DNA from: Motacilla alba alba
Taxonomy: Eukaryota; Chordata; Aves; Passeriformes; Motacillidae
Assembly: GCF_015832195.1 (NCBI RefSeq)
Contig: NC_052019.1
Coordinates: 47,681,016-47,745,015, forward strand
Length of the DNA stretch: 64,000 bases
Direction: 5' to 3'
Below are positions 1 through 14,300 of the stretch, one piece after another. Numbering within the stretch: position 1 is the first letter of the stretch; each line of letters starts with the position of its first letter. The notes under the pieces are model-generated. The model searched no databases and was not told the DNA's origin. It worked only from the letters and a program-made list of their open reading frames with translations. The position numbers were made by a program, and so were the translations under genes.

Positions 1-3000
1 TGTGATTTGTGTTCCATACAAACTTTGTGCCTAATTGTACTATATAGCACTTCTAGCAAAACACCACAGCTCCTAAACTAGTTGCTTTAAATGCCACTAT
101 GGTATGATGAGATAAGAAATGTTTCCCTAAAGGTCAAACTTCAGAACCAGGTTGAATTTAAGAAACAAATATCCCGTTACAATAACCAGATCATTCAAAG
201 TGAGGTTGGCATCTATGTCAGTTCTTGCCAGTTATGAGTTCTTTTCCATAGTTTAGGTTTGGAGTATGGTGGATCCAGGTGGTTTGTATGGACAGGCCAT
301 TCCACAGAGCTGCAATGCTCCCCAGGTTAGCTTGTTTCGTACTACCTTGGGTGCTGGGATGCCAACATACTCTAAGACCACTATTGCTCAATTTCTTGAG
401 CACCACCCTGACTATTAGATGTCTTTAACAAATACAGGGAAGCTGAACTTAAGCACGCTTTCATCTTTGCTGGTTTTTTGAGAATCTTTGTATCCGACAG
501 ACAGTTATAGCCTTAAATCTCAGGGGTGTTCAAATAAGTGTGTATAGAGTGAGATGCTTTTGCATAATGAGAAAATTTTCTGTGAAGTCTGGGCCAGCAA
601 AATTATTTCCAATTGTGACTCATGCAACAATTAAACACAACACAGGACATAATTCAGTAATTCTGCAGTGCCTGTGAATTAAACACTGGCAAAGATGTTT
701 GGGTTGGAAAACAGAACAATCTCTTTTTCTTCATCTCAGTCCATTATGCTAGGCTAGATGTGTTGAGCAGTGTTAATCAGGTGCACAACCAGTGCTTTGA
801 CCCATCTTCAGTGTCTGGAGAAAGGATGTTGCCTGAGGGATGATTTTCCTCTCAGAACTTCAGCTACTCCATGTGTCAAATGGCAATGGTGATATAGGCT
901 GCTGATTAAAATCAGCTCCCTGAGAGCAACAGCTGACTTCTCTTGCTGCTCTGGCCAAGCTCTGCAGTGCAGCCTCTTGTGAGCATGCCAGGATAAGCAA
1001 GCGTTGGTGGCTGAACCGTTCCTCAAGGCACACTTGATGTTATCAACCTGCTGTTTAGGGAGGGTTACCAAGAGGTCACTGTCATCATTATCTTCCAGTT
1101 TCTATGATCTTTGTCCATTTGGCTTCAGACCTGGATATAGCACGGATTTCTTGGGTTGATGACTTCCTAGCACCAGTCAAAGGTCAGTTATCCATGCTGA
1201 TTTCATCACATCTTTTGGCAGAGTGAAAAACCACTGGATGGAAAAAAGAAACACTGGCAAGCTAAAAATTTCAAGGTTTCATCATGTTGGGTCAGTAACA
1301 TTAGAAAACAGATGTATGAGTGGAAGAACTGATAGAAGACAATAAAACCTTGTGGGCTGCAGTATCCTCAGAAAACCTATTTACACAGCTCTGGCTTCCA
1401 TTATCCTTTGAACTTCAAGCAGGAAATCCTATTGGTCTCACAGTTCTGTTGAAAACAGAATATTTTACAAAATGCAGTTTTCTCTAAATTTCTTTTTAGA
1501 AGTTGAAGGTCATACTGAGAGGAGAGTGGGGAGAGTACAAAGAGAATGTTGATGACTCCAAGGTGTACTCTGACTGCTATTCCTGCATGTCCAGATGGTA
1601 AAGCAGAGCTTTCAGCCCCTTCACTGGCCTCACTATGGTAGCCTTTACACCCCTCTACACGTTCTTCCTCTGTTTTTCTCATGACTCTGCCACACCTAGG
1701 CTGGGATGCTGTAGTGAACTCAACTTTTGGCTGCTGTGTTTTGAGAGATGAGAGGCAGCCAAAGAGGCAGCTCCCAGACTACACAGCGTGCCGTGTGTGT
1801 GCTGATATAGCCAAGGGGCAGGTTCTGGGGATCCCTGCCAGGGCCAGTGAGCCATGAGATGCCCTGTGTCCCTGTCAGAGATGCTGCCTGCCCCTGCATG
1901 TCCTGCTGGGGCTTCACTTCCACACAGTGGAGCTGGAGGAGTTGAGCCAAAACAAGGGTACTTACACTGTTTTAATTGTTGCATGATTTAATTTCAAAAT
2001 GTGTTTTCATTCCCACCAGTGATTTAGTTTTACTCCTCCCAATTTGTGCCTTTTGCGACTTACAAACCAGACCAATTGCTCATAAACACATGGGAAAAAT
2101 AGGTTTGTCAGTGCCCTGTTCCTTGGCTTCAGGGCAACACTAGCCAGACCTGTACCAGTCCACTCCAACCTGTTTTCAACCTGTCTCTGATGATGAGGGT
2201 TGCATAATAACACACAGCTACACACAGTAATTATTCTAACTTATTAGAAAGCTTCTACCATTTAAAACAAAACCTTAGATCAGCTCATCCCATCTGCCAC
2301 AGACATGCAGAGCAGGTTTTTTTTCCTTCTGTGCTATGGCTTCTTTCTCCCCATGTAACTGAGGACTGTCATTAATGCTCCCCCTTTCGACAGAATTAAC
2401 AACCCAGTTCATGACATCCAATCTCTTCCCTGGGTTAATCTATATCCATATCATTTGTTCCCTGACCAAGTGAATGGAGGTCACATTGCCAATCCACAGT
2501 CTGTTCTCTGGAGACATTATGCACATGCTACACTCTGCAAGATTTTCTACAAATTCAGATGCTTGATATACAAGCAGCTAAAGTATTTATCTGTATAACC
2601 TTCCAAAAACCTGTATGAATTACCTTGACTTGCCGCTCAGTAACTAAGCAGTTTTATTCCCTCACTGTATAAATCACACTCAAATCATCAGAGTAGGCTT
2701 GTTACTCCTAGCAGAGCTTTATAGAAAAAGTTGTTTCCTTAAAACCTTTCAGTGTACTCAAGTCTTCGAGCTACTCACACAAACATCTCTTCTGACTTCT
2801 GCTGTTGCTGAGGCACCACAGAAGATATGAATCTAATGCATTTTTAGAGGTCTATGAGAAGATGCTCCCTGGAGCTATGGTTGCCATTCAGCTTTTCTGC
2901 ATTTGTGTGTGGTCTTCAGGAGAAGTTTTCATGTGGGTTATTGCAATCTACACAGAACAATGGCATGGATTATTGGGCTGAAATCCAGATCTGAGAAAAC

Positions 3001-6000
3001 AGTTATAGTTACCTCTCCAGATGTACCAGAGAGGGAAGACAAGGTGGTTTTGATGACCAGAGCCAGCTGACAACCTAGGAACAGTTGAGGTCTAATCCTG
3101 ATAAAAGCAAAACTCTGGGAGAGAAACAAAACGTGAGCTGGTGCTGCCGTACCACAGTTCCAAGCACACAAGAGAGCTCGGCATGAGTACTGTTACCATC
3201 CCCTTCAGCTTTAGGTTTGAGATGAAGATGTGGGACTGTGTTTTCATTTTGAATACTCATTATACAAGCTTGGGGAGAACTTGGTCATTGATCTTCTTAG
3301 ATGAAAAGGCTCAGGACCCAAACAAATTGTCAGTCAAAAGACCCCAGCTACACATCATGGCAGCATTTATTGAGGAGTTGCAGCCTAGCTTCTTAAGCCT
3401 GGCTTGAAAAACATATTTTCTGTAGTTACCATCTCAGCTACAGTATTTTTCTTCCCTTTCCAATTTTAGTTTTATATCCCTTTCCAAGAGAGTTTTTAGG
3501 TTTTTCTTTAGAAGGTTGCTGTTACCTTGTTCTGAGGATAAAGTGATAGGCTCCAGTTTGTGCTTCCACACAACTGAGGCCATTTCTCAGTTACTTCTTA
3601 TCTTGTTCTATCCCCACTTACAGAGGATGTGGGTTTTATGTATAGCCATTTAAAACTTCTTAGTATTTAAGCATAAATGGGCAGTATATGAGGAGTTTTA
3701 CATATTTTGTGACAAGAAACATTTATGAAAACTGCTAGAGAAAAAAGATTATTACAAGGATACAGGCTTTTTCTTTTCTGTGGAATATCATTTAGGTGTT
3801 CCAGGGAAACTGGAAACCAGTCTAAATTTTGTGAATGGGATGATTGCTTAATAACACAGCTCTGGCATGAAAGGTTCTCCCTTTAACTAAATTAAAAGAC
3901 TCGGAATTGCTGTGCTGAGAAACAGTTAGGGCCCGAGAACGAGCTGGCATTCCTGCTTTTCTTTAATTTCCAGTAATTCAAAGGAACATTGTTTCTCCTG
4001 TTTAAATTTTTCCCTTTGTGGCGGGATGCAACATGAAGAGGCAGAAAATTCACTGCTGCCAAGCTAAAAGGAGCCAGGGGAACTGGCAGATTGTGATTTA
4101 ACTCTCACTGAGACTTTCAGACTCCCACAGCTGACACTTGGAAGAGCGGCATTTGAGCAGTCCTGAAGGGAAGTGCAACACTTCTCTCTCTGTCCTTCCT
4201 TTTCAAATATTTTCAAAGCTTTGAAAACAGTCGGTTGTTCTTCGTTCTGGCAACTCGCCACTTGCTGCCGTCTCACATCAGTTCATGGTCTTCTGAGGTA
4301 TCTAGTGGCCTGCATGGATTTGAGAGAGTCTGAAACTCTAATGAAAGACCTTTGATATTTTGGGATATTTAAGAGACATACAGAAACGGGTGAGTTAAAA
4401 GAGCTGTTGTCAGCCTCTGCAAAGGCCACTTCATATTCTCAGTCACGAGATACCGTTTCACTAATTGATTATTGTCTGTCCCAACACAGCCATGCTCTTA
4501 TTGCACAAAGAAGCAGTGTGGCTAAAAGGCTCACCATTGTAAAGTACACACTCAACTGGATTTAGAAGGCTGGGAATTACAGACAAATCTAAGATATGAG
4601 ACTACTTTGAATGAAACTCATAAATCATAGCTGAGACTTTTTTCAGCTTAAGTAAACATCTTTCCTACAGACGATGAAAGTTAATGGAAGCCTTTTAAAT
4701 GCCTCTCTTTAGTCTTCCTAAGAGAACCTAAGCGGGAGAACTCTCCTCAAAAGGGTCAGGTGACTTCTCATTCTTTAAATCCACACCTCCAGCAATGAAG
4801 ACTTGATCCCACAAGCCCTGCAGAGCTGCTCCTACCTGGCAAAGTTATGCGGAGTGTTTGCCAGGCTAGTCCTTCAGCCAGCAGCCTCATAGCTGTGGTG
4901 GTCTTGAGCTCAGGAATGCAGGTGTAGGAGAGAACGCCCTGCATTGTGTGCTTGAGTTCCCGTAAGCATGTGCGTGTTCTCATGCGCCAAGTGGATTCCA
5001 CAGCACGGTCCCTGCTTTTCTTGCCAACACAAACCTATGGTTTGTGTCACCCTTGTGCCCCCAAAACACAGCAGGAAGAGAACAGTTTCAGGGGCAAAGC
5101 AAGGATGATAGGCAAGGATTAAGATTGATTTATGCAAGTGGTTTTACTCAGAAGAAATACAGCGCAGACTGTGATTGGTAGTGTTACTTCTGTACAGCCT
5201 CTGGGTGCAATGAACAGCTGCTTCTTCTTAAAAAAAATGCAGGGGGAGTTGGGAGAAGAGAGGAGACATCCATCAGGATACTCAAAGTCTAATGCAGTCA
5301 GTTAAGCTAATATGAATGCCACTGTCAAATGCGTATAAGGGTACTTTATCTTTGGTTGTTAACCTTTGAGGGTCAGCCAGGTTGATTATGAGAAAATGAG
5401 CTAATAATTTTACTGTGGGAAGGGTGGGGGCCAAGGATGAATGGCAAAATTTATCTGCTTATTACACTCCCCAGCAAACAAACCTTCCTAACAGCCTCAT
5501 CTAGCTCACAAAAGCTTTCTGCGGAAACAGTGTTTAATAAATGAGCCTCAGTTTCCCAAACCAAAATTGTCTTTAAAGTCTTTGATAGGTATTGGTGATT
5601 AAGCAAATGTTCTGAAAAGTTAGTTGCACCTAAAATTAGAACTGAAAACAAAACGGGGAAAAAAATATCCTGGAGTATCTGCAGTTAACCTTTAAAAAAG
5701 CATGTGGAGGACTAAAGCAAATCAGGTGAATGCCAGAGATGGAACATGTCCCCATACTGCTGTGCATCAAATGTGCAGCATGACAGAGAGAAATTATGTC
5801 ATGAAGCTATTTGGACTCTATGTTCAGGGTGCTGATGGCTCCAAGCCCATCCTATTTCCTACTTTTTCCCACTAGCACTTTTAAAGTCCTGTCACTGTTA
5901 GGTCCCAACAAAACCATGCTCCTCTCTTCAAGCAGAGGGGCCAGCTGAGCATGCAGTGTATACAGGGCATGTGTCAGCATCACCCAGCAGAGCCCCAGTC

Positions 6001-9000
6001 CCATCCTGGAAATTACTGGGGATCCCAGCAGCTCCCAACCTCCCCCTGCCTGAGCTCCCTGCCCCAGCCCTTGGAGCTGTGGAGGCAGAGATGTCTTCAG
6101 AGTTGTTAGATGTCTTCTCATACACTGCAATATAACCAGGCAGCACAAAAGTCTGTGCTTTGGTTTTTCTGTCTTCATTGAAAAAATTCAATGTCTTGAA
6201 AACAGCTGGTACTACTTAATGATCTTTTGGTAACTAAGGCTGATTCCTTTTGTTATGCTCTCTGAAGATTAAATTTTGCTCTGGATTCTATTGCCTGAAG
6301 GAGGCTATTGTAAAACAAGATACTCGGAAATCAGCAAAAAGATGTTCGAGCTAAAACAGAACACCAAAACATTTTAACTCTAGTGGTGCTGCTGCCAATG
6401 AGTTAGAGAAAAGATCCTGAGATTATGCTAAAACCAGTCTGGTATTGTGGGCTAATGGCTGAGGAACTACTTTGTAAAAATGTGCACAGCCTTGTAAATG
6501 AATCAAACCTCCATGATATAGAAGATGCTTCTTTGAAGTTCGGTTTTAAATCCTGACTTGGTCAAACAGGCTATCATGGAAATAACTAGATGCTGGTGTA
6601 CACTGCTGTTGCTTTAAATTAAAGGAGGGAAATATAAAGCTCAAGGATTTGCAGTTCCCATTACAAGAGACATATTGGGAACAGCCTGTGTCTACCGAAT
6701 ACTGAAAAGCTCAATCAGGATTCCAAAGGAAATTGCTATGAAAGATTAAATATGTGGTCAGCAGTAATAACTCTCCTTCTGTTTGTTGTGTCAGATTGTA
6801 TTTGTGTTGGAGGAAAGATTGGTGTACTTCAGATAGCAACAAGGAAGAGAGAGAGAGAGATTTTGAGAGAGATTTTCCATTACAAGGTTAACAAGAGGAA
6901 GTGGATGGGGATGAGGGAATGTGCTCCACAGAACTGCAGGAAGCTGAAGCTGGAGGAAGGCATTGCAGCAGCTTGAGACCGTGGCTAAAAGTTTTAATGA
7001 CTAAAAACACTGACAGTAGTTTTTAGAGATGAAATTACCAAGGACTGCCAACCAACAGTCTTCAAGATTCCATTGTTGAGATGCCCCTGCAGCACCTGTG
7101 GGGGTTGGCCTGCGAATCCTGGAATTGGCAGGGAGTGACTTTTGTTCGGTGTTAATTACAGAGGCTTCCCCCTGAATCTGGCTCGCTAGGAACCTACTGC
7201 AGAATTTGCACTGACTTATTTGAAGGTTTAAGCTTGTGGTTTGCAACTATGGCCCTCATTTCCAAGTAACTACAATAACTTTGATTCAAATCAGTCTTTA
7301 TAGGAACTGGCCCATGAGACCTTCTGACCTCTCCCAGTGCAGAGCAGCTCCAATAGGCCTTCCCAGTTCTGCCAACTTGCACTAGAGTACTCTCCTCCCA
7401 TCTAGCCTGACACCAGCACACACACTGAGATCCCACCTGTGGGATTTGTGAAGCCACTTCTTTGAGGCTGTCTCTGGAGAGCCCTCCTACTCCCCACAGA
7501 AAGTTACTGAATGACGCTGGGGCTTGCACGTGACACCACTTCCTTTACGCTCCAGCTGGAGCAGGGCAGCAGCCTTTGCCAGTTTTTTTTCTCATATAGG
7601 TCACAACCACAGATACAGACTGAGAGGCAACTGCAGTAGCCAATACATAACAATGCACAAAATGCAGGAAAAACATTTTGTAAGCCCTTTGAGCATCATT
7701 GTTGCCTCTTTCTGTTAAAGCTACAGATATAATTTTTAATACACAGAACCAGGTTAATTAAGGCAAGTACTGCTAACATTATCTTTCAGGAGTAGATTTG
7801 CACTTCACACATGAAGACATGAACAGTAACTAGTGCAGGTTATGCTGAACATAACTGAGTAACGTTCCCTGAAGGATTCAGGGTGGCTAGATACTGTAAA
7901 AGGGTGGCCACAGGCCATGAACTGTGTACTGCGTGGCATGGCAAAACGTTGAGCACATAGGACAGGATATAGGGTGTTTTTTTCCGACCAGAAGCTCAGG
8001 GATGAACTATTCATAGGCATTGTAAAACAAACAGCTAAGCTTTTAAGTTTAAATGAACTTGTTTGAGTCGAGACTCACTGGGTTTTCGATAAGCTGCCTG
8101 AAAAGAGGAGCAGCTGTAACAATCTGTTATTGACTTTTTTCCTCTATTGTGGCCTTACAATCATTTAGATTTAGCTTTAGGTACAACAACTTGCATAACT
8201 GCAAAAATATTTGTTACTTTATTAATACTTTCATTTTTGTGGACTGTACATGGAAAAGAGGACCATAAACTTTTGCATCCACTGCAATGGATGGAAAAAC
8301 TGCTGTTGACTAGGCCAGATATCAGATTTTTACATAGAAACGTTACAGATTCTAGTAACTTAAAGGCGCTACCGTCGATAACAGGAAAAGTAGTGGTGGT
8401 ATTTTGTATATTGGTCATGCCCCAATAACTCCCACAGTGCTCTTCTGTTGTAACACTGAGTGTTTCATGGCTTGACAATGTTTATTTGCATTCTTTGTAT
8501 TTTTTGCTTGAAGGGAAGCTCTTCTGTAAGCCTTTTAAAAAAATAACAAAAAAAACCCCTTTCTTTTTCAACTCTAGTTTCTTTATTTCTCATCTTCTCA
8601 TCTCATTCTAATCTTGTCTTTTCTTAAAGGGGAAAAAATAGATTTATAGTATCTGAATGAAGAAGACAGATGATATTAAGTACCTGACACCTCAAAAGAG
8701 CAAAGATCATCAGCTTTCTCTTTCAATGTTATAGTTAGTGCATTTGACAAAGTTAGGCTGTCAAATAGATCATCTGCTGGGAAGATTTACACAGTTCTCT
8801 CACTTGTTATCTCTACTCATGACAGAAAGCTTAGTTAAAGTCAAGTCACCCAGATGAAAAATGAGAAACTGTGCTTCTTCACCTAAATTTTTTGGTGATT
8901 TTAAATGCACAAAGTAGATGCATTAGTCTCCTGCCCTACATGATGTTGATCCTGAATGCATATTTAGCATCTGAGCATTTGAGGCAGAGCCCTGAAAAGT

Positions 9001-11308
9001 CAAAATGACAGCACAAGGTCTTAGACAAGAGGGATATTCCTGAAAGATTCCCCAACCCCAGGAAGGTATGTAAATTAATGCCTCATCTGACTTTGGTCCA
9101 TGTTCAGTGTCTGTCTTACAAGCAGAACTGAAAAATGCTTTGCAGAGGAAAACTGAATCACTGTTGGATGGGCAGAAATCTTTCTTTCCTCAGTTCTACA
9201 GTCCTCACAGCTGGTTGCTTTTATTGTCTTCATTTCAACTTTAGCTGTATTTGAGAGCTGCTGAGGAAGAAAGAAAATCTAGGAAAATCTTGCACTTATA
9301 CTTCTTTTCTCACAGGAAAAGTTCTATAATCCTTTTTCTTTTATTTCTTCCAATTGTAAAACAGAGCTAAAAATTTTCTTGGCTATCTTTAGGGATGAAG
9401 GAAAGGGATTCTTTCCTAGCTTTAAATGGCATTTTAGCAATTCAGAAAAACAAGCTTTTTTTTGAATAATGAAGAACAGTATCATCACCTTGTAGCAGGT
9501 GACAAGTGGTATAGCAAGATTTTTGGTGTTTCAAGGGTAAACCCTAGTTCTATAGTTCAGACATAAAATAGGAATCTTTGTAGATAGGAGAAGGAGTTTC
9601 AGAAATGCATAATCCTTGTCACAGTTGACTTTTTCTCTCCTTGAGATTATGGGTGTTTTCTCAAGAAGTAGAAATTCTTGTTCTTGTTCTTGCTGTGCAT
9701 GGAGGAGATAAGGACAGTATCACAGAGGGAGGCAGTTATGTTTTTTTAAAAGGTAAATTACTACTTAAAGAGGGAGGGAAAGAACAGACAGAAACTGTTT
9801 GGGGGGGATATTTTGCCCAGGGGAAGAAGAAAATATGTAGTATCACAGCTGAGACTAATTACACTGAAAAGACTAAGAAAAAGAAACCACAACAGTGAAG
9901 AGGGGAATCCAAAGCTTGTAGAAGTAAAATGCACCCACCAAGGGTAGAATGGCAGAGATTAGCATTCAGATTTGAAACTGAATTGATTTAGTGACTTTCT
10001 AGAGAAAGAAAGGGGTGGGGATGGGTTTTTTGGATTTGTTCTTGTTCAATTATTTTAAGTCATCATCTGATTAAATGCTTAGTTAATAGCCAAGAAAAGA
10101 AAAATCCAAATACAAGAAATCTTCCTGTGCCTTGGTAAAGAAAACTCTCAGAGTCACTAACACAATGATTAAATCCTGTTTTAGGCAGGTAATGACTTGA
10201 AACTCCCTGCTGAAAACAATGATGCCTGACAGATGCAGAGGCAATGTGACTGTGAGATGGCACAGTTATTCAGGTTTCAGGGGCGACAGGAGTTTATCTA
10301 AGGATAAAAGAGGGAGGGATTCCCTGTGCAAGGTCAGTGTAGGGGAGAGATCCAGGGGGAGACCAGCTGTCTGTGCTTACTAACCTCTAATCCAGGAGGA
10401 TGGCTTTGTTGTGCGCCTCCAATACAGAACAGGTTAGACTGAGTGCCGATGAGGTACCAGCCATCTAGGAAATCATGTTCTGTTTCGCTGATTTTGGTTC
10501 TCGTTGTTTTGTTTTCCCTTCCCTTTGTATGTAAAACAAGCGTTGAAGGGGTTCCTGAACAGAGGTCGCTCTGCTCCTCTCGAAGAGCGGCCTGGCGAGC
10601 AATGAGGCTCTGCTGGCCCAAGGGCTCGCTAGCACTTCACAAAGGGCCCTGATAGTACATAAATTCAGATTTTCACCAGATAGATAATTTTATGTGGTCT
10701 GCAGAAGAATAGGCCTTTGTCAGAAGGAGATGATAGCTGACTTTGTTTGGGAGGGGGAGGGGAGGGACGAGTTTTCTCATTTCTGTGTATTTCTATTCAG
10801 CTGCTGCAGAAACATCCCCATCTGCTTTGAATCTACATTTTAATTCCAAACCCTAGTGAGAAATACAGCAAGCTGGCTTGTTCTGCCTGGCAAAGTAAAT
10901 ACACAGCAAGTTGCTGAGCTGAAAGCTGTTCCAAAATCTAGGAATATAAGAAACTTAAAAGCCAAGTTACCTGGCCTTGTGTTCTGTTTAACCATACGAT
11001 GATGATAATCAAAAATATTTTTTGATTTGTCTGTCCTTTATATGTTGATACTTACTCAAGAGTCCATGCTTTCTTTCCTATATGCTTAGTCAGAAAAATT
11101 TGGTTTAAGGATATGAAATGGGTTTGGGTTTTCATTTCTCCGGTGAAAGCATGCAATGGAGCTTTGCCTGCTTTTCCTGCATGAAGAAAGGGTAATGAAA
11201 CAGGAAGTGCAAATCAAATTGTTGATTCCCGTCATTTATAACACCTATATCTGAATTCATGTAGTATGACATGACTTTTGCTAGTAGCAGTGAAATCTTG
11301 CATAGTGT
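1..11308. other. non-coding stretch, no gene recognised
   Basis: AT-rich, CpG-poor sequence. All open frames are short (about 110 codons or less), have no codon-position bias I can see, and match no family I know. No CR1, SINE or LTR element was recognised. It contains one G-run cluster (10749-10766, listed separately) and scattered A or T tracts. It is probably intergenic or deep intronic. Small non-coding exons or enhancers cannot be excluded by eye. Confidence 0.6.
10749..10766 (+). other. potential G-quadruplex
   Basis: Four G-runs of 3, 5, 4 and 3 bases separated by single A residues, in otherwise AT-rich DNA. One-base loops give a canonical and probably stable intramolecular G-quadruplex on the plus strand. 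No promoter or gene was recognised beside it, so any function is unknown. Confidence 0.65.
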
Positions 11309-11314
11309 ATATAC

Positions 11315-11358
<44 letters not shown>

Positions 11359-11361
11359 ATT
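11309..11361. repeat. (TA)n-(TG)n microsatellite
   Basis: A short TA-alternating stretch runs into about 15 TG units (11324-11354) and ends in imperfect TATG or TATT units. It is likely length-polymorphic. The frame that crosses it encodes only alternating Cys-Val from the repeat and is not a gene. Confidence 0.95.
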
Positions 11362-14300
11362 TATATGAAAGCTCAAGGACTCATGTTAGCTTTAGGATCT
11401 CCACAGAGTTTCTGCTTGTCTGTCCTACTGCATAAAATTTTATCCCTAACTGTCAACAGGTGTCAGAAACAGAAGCAGCTGGAGCCAGAGTTGAACAACA
11501 TTTCTGTTCTGATCCGATACACTTGCAAATAAGCCATGTGTAACTCCTGTTATGGACACCCCAGCAAAAGCTAATCATGATGCAGACCCTAAGGTTATTT
11601 CTGTGCCTGTTTCACAAACTACAACAGGATAGTGAGTGATATACAGACTAACTCACAGGCTGATAAGCAGAACTGCCTCTAAATTGTTCCTGGCTGAAAG
11701 GAATCATAGAAATGCAAGTTATTTGTGTGGCACTCTAGAGAGACTACAATTTAAAGGATTTTTTTTTTTGTGGTGGAAAGAAAATGGACAAGCAAAACTG
11801 TTCAAGCAAACTTAAGCTGTTGTGAGAAAAGACAAAAAAGGAGAAGAGGGTTTACTGTGAGCTGAAAGGGAAAAAGAATTGAAAGATGCCCATTCAAATG
11901 CTTCATCTGCCTGCTAATTTTAATTAAGACTCCTCCTTTGTAACTATGCCACAGAGCCTGAGTCTTTAAACAAAAAAAAAAAAAAAATTGTCACTAGGCA
12001 GATTTCTGAGAGTCTCCTGATTGAATCATCATTTTAATCTCTTCACTGCCTCCCCCCTCTCCTGAGCAGAAGCTACCCGCTGCACTATGTGACAATTAAC
12101 ATGCTAAGAAATGCTACTGCACTCCTCAGGGAGTTTCAGTGATGCAAAACACCATTCTGCTGTGTGACAAAAACACCAAAACCTTTAAAATACCTCTCTG
12201 GTGAAATATCATGGCTTTTTTAAGCCTGGATGCACACCTTGTTTTCAGTAGGGAAAAATACTCTTCATTAACTTTTTCTCAACAAAAAAGTATTCCTTTC
12301 CTTCAATTCCAGCCCTCCCCAAAATCCTCTCCAAGTCTGGAGAACTTGATAAATACTTTGCAAAGAATTACCAACCAGTGACAAAATCTGCTCTCTGGGT
12401 TTGTGCGTCTTTGCTCGGTGTACTTTTACTTTCTCAAATCCTTCCTCATGCTTGCCTTTCTGCTTCATGTTTCATCTCTCTTCCCTAATAAAGCACTAGA
12501 AACAGCTTCTTGCTCTGTGCCTGGTGTGGTCCCAGCCTGCTCTTCTGCACTCTCACTCCAATCCTACAGGAGCCAAGCCAGGTTTATTGAACTGGGTCGC
12601 TGCTCCCAGTTGGACACCACCCACTGTACCAGTCTCCTCTCCTAGCAACAAAAAAGAGGGGGGTAATAAAAAAGCAAATTAATCCTTTCTGCATTTTCTC
12701 TCTGCCACCTTTGTAAGTCACAGATCAATCCAAGCAAGGTCTGCCCACAGGGACATGCTAATTGAGATGCTGTTTGGCAGCAGACTCTGTCCTTGCACAA
12801 ATGTTCACAAAACGACTAATTAAAAACAAGCCTCTTGCCCTGCTTCCTTCCCTTGACAGGCTAACATAGGCATGTTTTTCCTTTCATTATTTTATGGACA
12901 ACAATAATGAACACACCAAAGAAAGAACACTTCAGGAACAATTTTGTCTGAAGAAAATACCAAGGGTAGTTGTCCCTTTCTTCTCTCACACCCTGATGGC
13001 TGCCAGGATTGCTGGGAGGGTACAGTGCAGGAGGAAGTCGTCAAGAGGGGGTGTATGGGGAAAGGTGAGTCACTCCAGGCAATTCCTAATTATAGTGAAA
13101 AAGGAGGAAATATGCTTAAGCTGAAGAATTCTGTTTCTGTTATTCCAAAATATTTGGGTATTTGTGAGGAGAATAAACAGATTTTCCCTTAAGCCAGGAA
13201 GGTTAGGTCTCAGTGAGAAACCCTTCTGCTGCTCAGCTGAACGTCTGTCCTCCCATGGCCTTGCTTGGAAACCAGAAGGCACCAAGTAGGAGTGCAGAGT
13301 GCTGCATTACTCCAGAAAGCATACACCATGCCAAATGGCAGAGCTCTTAATTACATCATAGATAATCATAGAGTAATCATGGAAACATGCAAGGAATGGG
13401 AGTAACTTTAATTCAGGAAAAATAGCTAAGTAGGTTGTGTAATGGGGAAAACCAGCAAATGCAGGAGGAGAACACAGTGGTGAGGTGACTGCTGCAAAGC
13501 AGGCAACAGAATGATTCCCACAGTGATCAGAGATCATGAAGCAACAGGCTGGATTTTTATCTGGCTGCTGTGCGTGACTAACATCAGCTCTGTGTGTGCA
13601 TGAAACACTGAGAACTGCTTTCACTGCTGCTCCACTGCATGTGTGTTCATTGTTGTCTAAACTTAGGAATAATTGCTGTGAAACTTTCAAGCACGTAAGA
13701 GTTTTCCTGTAGGCAGAATGGACAAACTCCTAAGGGAGAAACAAGCTGGCACTCTCTGAGGACCTTGATCTCAAGACTTGGAGAGGAACAGCTTTGCCGT
13801 GCTGGAAAAAGCTGCATGTGCATCCACGTGCTTTGGAGGCAGTCTCCTTGCTGGGTGTGAGCCAGCTGCTGAGGAAGCAGCTCTCCATGCACAGCCAGAC
13901 TGCTGGGGGAGTGCCCGCAGTGCTCAGGGACACGGAGGGGAAGCCTGGTTATTCCTGCTGAGCCTACGAAGAGACAGCGGCGTGACACTCAGCAAAACTT
14001 GAGTGAGAGACTGAAGAAATGAGTGAAAGATGGACCAAAATGTGCAGTGGTGTTTAAGCACATAGACATGCAGATGGAAAAGTCCTGGGGATTTACAAAC
14101 ATAAACAGAAACTACGGAATTACAGAAATACCAGTCTGACTCTCCAAACATCTGAACGCTGCTGGAGAGATGGTCCTTAGGGCCTGTTTGACCGGAAGTC
14201 AGGTATGCAGGTTTGGTGACCACAGAATGCACAGGTCCAATCCTTGTGAATGCAGCTGTCCTGCAGGATACCTGAGCTCTGCTGTGGACTGCTGGTGGTT

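Noticed and set aside
5537..5562. GCCTCAGTTTCCC, a MIR-tail-like word
   Set aside because: A 13-base match alone, with no SINE context on either side.
8147..8478. Overlapping frames open on both strands (93 and 105 codons)
   Set aside because: Short, AT-rich, with no splice sites that fit and no resemblance to known proteins. Mutual openness is expected occasionally by chance.
13019..13065. Exon-like 47-base segment with a strong GTGAGT donor
   Set aside because: Too short to judge, isolated from any other exon candidate, with no codon bias. Donor-like sequences of this strength occur by chance in 64 kb.
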